Source: Pseudomonas hefeiensis (GTDB lineage: Bacteria; Pseudomonadota; Gammaproteobacteria; Pseudomonadales; Pseudomonadaceae). Taken from it: 64,000 bases of DNA. The notes under the pieces were generated by a model that was given only the letters and a program-made list of their open reading frames with translations, did no database searches and had not been told where the DNA came from. The stretch spans positions 2,418,001-2,482,000 of the forward strand of contig NZ_CP117449.1 in assembly GCF_030687835.1 (NCBI RefSeq), given 5' to 3'. Of the stretch, positions 62,502 through 64,000 are shown piece after piece. Within the stretch, counting starts at the first letter, position 1. Each line of letters starts with the position of its first letter. The position numbers and the translations under genes are program-made.

Positions 62502-63299
62502 ATGAAAATCGAAGAGAGCGGCGAAATTGTTCGGTTACGACGTGGGAGCGTTGAATGGATCATTTTCAATCGACCTCACGCTTTGAACGCGATGTCGCCA
62601 GCCATGGAAGAAACGTTGACGCACATCTTCCAAGAGCTTGCACACGATGCCTCGGTCAAGGCACTGGTGCTGACCGGCTCAACCGGAAAAAGGCCCTCGT
62701 TCATGGCAGGGGCAGATTTCGGCACACTGGAGGATGCGAAGACGACAGCCGAGTTTCTTGAACTCGAAGCTCACAGTGAAACGCTCATCCGGTCGCTCGA
62801 AGCGCTGACGTTCCCCACCATTGCCGCTATTGCGGGGCCGTGCGTGGGCGGGGGCGCGCTGATTGCCGCGGCGTGTGATGTGCGCCTCATCAGCCGGTCG
62901 GCGAGGTATGGATTCCCCATTGCCCGGACCGTTGGCAATTGCCTCAGTGCCCTGAACTATCAGCGTCTTGTCGATCTGTTCGGCACGGCGGTGACCAAAG
63001 AAATGGTGTTCAGCGCTCGCTTGCTGGATGCCCCGGCTTTGATGGCAAGCGGCGCGTTCCGGGAGCTGGTCGACGAAGACGCGTTGGAAGCTGCCGCCGA
63101 ACGGGTCGCAGAACATCTGGTGCAGCTTGCGCCACTGACGTTATGGGCGACCAAAACCATCTTGCGCCGACTTCGCGACGTAAAACTGGCAAGCGTCGAC
63201 GACGAGGATGTGTTGTTGCATTGCTATCACTCAGCTGATTTTCGTGAAGGCGTCGCAGCGTTTCAGCAAAAACGTTCCCCTCTATGGAAAGGGCTTTAG
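62502..63299 (+). CDS. enoyl-CoA hydratase/isomerase family protein
   Basis: A 265-residue crotonase. The oxyanion-hole segments read FMAGADFGTLED and AGPCVGGGALIAAACD. The second active-site Glu of hydratases is not obvious in the FPIARTVGNC stretch, so it may be an isomerase or act on an unusual substrate. It begins 64 bases after the ATPase gene. With MaoC it gives the operon two possible hydration or isomerisation steps. Confidence 0.83.
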   Translation: MKIEESGEIVRLRRGSVEWIIFNRPHALNAMSPAMEETLTHIFQELAHDASVKALVLTGSTGKRPSFMAGADFGTLEDAKTTAEFLELEAHSETLIRSLEALTFPTIAAIAGPCVGGGALIAAACDVRLISRSARYGFPIARTVGNCLSALNYQRLVDLFGTAVTKEMVFSARLLDAPALMASGAFRELVDEDALEAAAERVAEHLVQLAPLTLWATKTILRRLRDVKLASVDDEDVLLHCYHSADFREGVAAFQQKRSPLWKGL

Positions 63300-63441
63300 A
63301 ACGACCTTGCGGTGTCTTGAAGCACCGGTATTATCGCGTTACCTAGAGTAGAAAGTGCTGACGTCTGGATGAGCAGCGGCTTTCTCTAATTTAACTCCTC
63401 ATTATTCGCTGGCAACTTTAATTGCCGGGCAGGGTGAAGTC

Positions 63442-64000
63442 ATGTCGATTGAATCTGAAATACCCAATAAAGGGCCTCTTAGCGGCATCCGTGTCATCGA
63501 TGCCACACATATGTTGGCAGGGCCTTATTCAACTTGGCTGCTCGCGATGCTCGGGGCTGACGTCATCAAGATTGAACGGCCGCAAGGCGGGGATTACACC
63601 CGCAGCGTTGCGCCGTTCAAAGGCAAGAAAAGTATCTACTTCAATAGCGTCAACCGAAACAAACGCAGCGTCGCGCTGAACCTGAAAGAGGAAGAGGGCA
63701 AAGCTGTTCTTCGCCAGTTGCTGACAACTGCCGACGTGTTCATTGAAAACAACCGGGCGGGGGTGATGGAACGATTGGGGTTTGGTTATGAAGCCGTGAG
63801 TGAGCTGAACCCGAAACTGATTTACGCGGCCATTTCAGGTTTTGGGCAGGATGGCCCTTATAAACATTTGCCATCTTTTGACGTGGTCGCACAGGCGATG
63901 TCCGGCATGATGAGCATTACCGGCGAAGAGTTCGGACCACCTGCACGTGTGGGCATTTCGCTGGGCGATATCGGATCTGGCTTATTCACCACCGTCGGGG
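63442..64000 (+). CDS. CaiB/BaiF-type CoA transferase (family III), 3' end outside the window
   Basis: The first 186 residues of a class III CoA transferase: GPLSGIRVIDATHMLAGPYSTWLLAMLGADVIKIE, the CoA-binding NRNKRSVALNL, and the catalytic Asp176 in SLGDIGSG. ATG 63442 follows AGGGTGAAG. It would move CoA from a donor such as succinyl-CoA to the imported acid, giving the operon its activation step without ATP. Cut off by the window edge while still open. Confidence 0.87.
   Translation, partial: MSIESEIPNKGPLSGIRVIDATHMLAGPYSTWLLAMLGADVIKIERPQGGDYTRSVAPFKGKKSIYFNSVNRNKRSVALNLKEEEGKAVLRQLLTTADVFIENNRAGVMERLGFGYEAVSELNPKLIYAAISGFGQDGPYKHLPSFDVVAQAMSGMMSITGEEFGPPARVGISLGDIGSGLFTTVG

Overview
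The window looks like a Pseudomonas chromosome (or a large accessory segment of one). The best anchor is a hydroxycinnamate (ferulate) operon in the layout I know from P. putida and P. fluorescens: a divergent MarR gene, then ech, vdh, fcs, a thiolase and an acyl-CoA dehydrogenase. The KauB/PuuC-type aldehyde dehydrogenase, the APC permease and the many LysR/GntR/IclR regulators fit the same genus. Almost everything is catabolic. I see no rRNA, tRNA, CRISPR array or replication origin.

Layout. (1) About 1-10.9 kb: an accessory catabolic cluster (fumarylacetoacetase-like hydrolase, SDR epimerase, metal-dependent cyclase/hydrolase, GntR, two divergent LysR regulators, ornithine-cyclodeaminase-like dehydrogenase, an aberrant DapA-family lyase, GabD-like dehydrogenase, FAD monooxygenase). 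Its substrate is unknown. (2) 11.0-16.5 kb: a GntR and cache-domain regulator pair, divergent from a gamma-aminobutyraldehyde-type dehydrogenase, an APC permease and a secreted SnoaL-fold protein, which suggests polyamine or amine use. (3) 16.5-24 kb: a scrap zone. An IclR/SMP-30 fusion regulator is cut by a complete IS30-family element and also frameshifted. Behind it lie an IS3-family transposase tail, a decayed chemoreceptor, a MarR tail, an intact TetR gene and long non-coding stretches.

(4) 23.8-32.0 kb: the ferulate operon. Ferulate becomes feruloyl-CoA (Fcs), then vanillin plus acetyl-CoA (Ech), then vanillate (Vdh). The thiolase gene has a one-base frameshift in a G7 tract. (5) 32.4-53.0 kb: an aromatic-compound island: an outer-membrane channel of the phenol-degradation type, a CocE/NonD hydrolase, an XylR/DmpR-like sigma-54 activator, then a three-gene hydroxyquinol operon (flavin hydroxylase, maleylacetate reductase, intradiol dioxygenase) behind a good -24/-12 promoter. 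After that come a frameshifted LysR gene with an SDR gene, a dead group II intron fused to a cut kinase gene, a second flavin monooxygenase overlapping a C-C hydrolase, a maleylacetate reductase relic, another hydrolase with its LysR gene, and a 4-alkylphenol/eugenol-hydroxylase-type flavocytochrome with a Tat-exported companion. (6) 53.1-64.0 kb: a dead luciferase-like monooxygenase, a thioesterase and LysR pair, and a long divergent operon: thiolase-like enzyme, DUF35 OB-fold protein, MaoC hydratase, SDR, a ferric-type ABC importer with a Tat-exported binding protein, enoyl-CoA hydratase, and a CaiB-type CoA transferase cut by the window end.

Taken together, side chains of plant or lignin phenols could be oxidised or hydrolysed by the enzymes of regions 4 and 5, with rings going to vanillate or hydroxyquinol and then to maleylacetate. 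The last operon has the gene set expected for CoA-dependent side-chain removal by retro-aldol cleavage (thiolase-like aldolase with DUF35 partner and MaoC hydratase) coupled to a dedicated importer. It is my strongest candidate for an undescribed pathway. Regions 3 and 5 show repeated insertion, truncation and frameshift, so the window is a mosaic still losing genes. All identifications were made by reading; no database search was possible.
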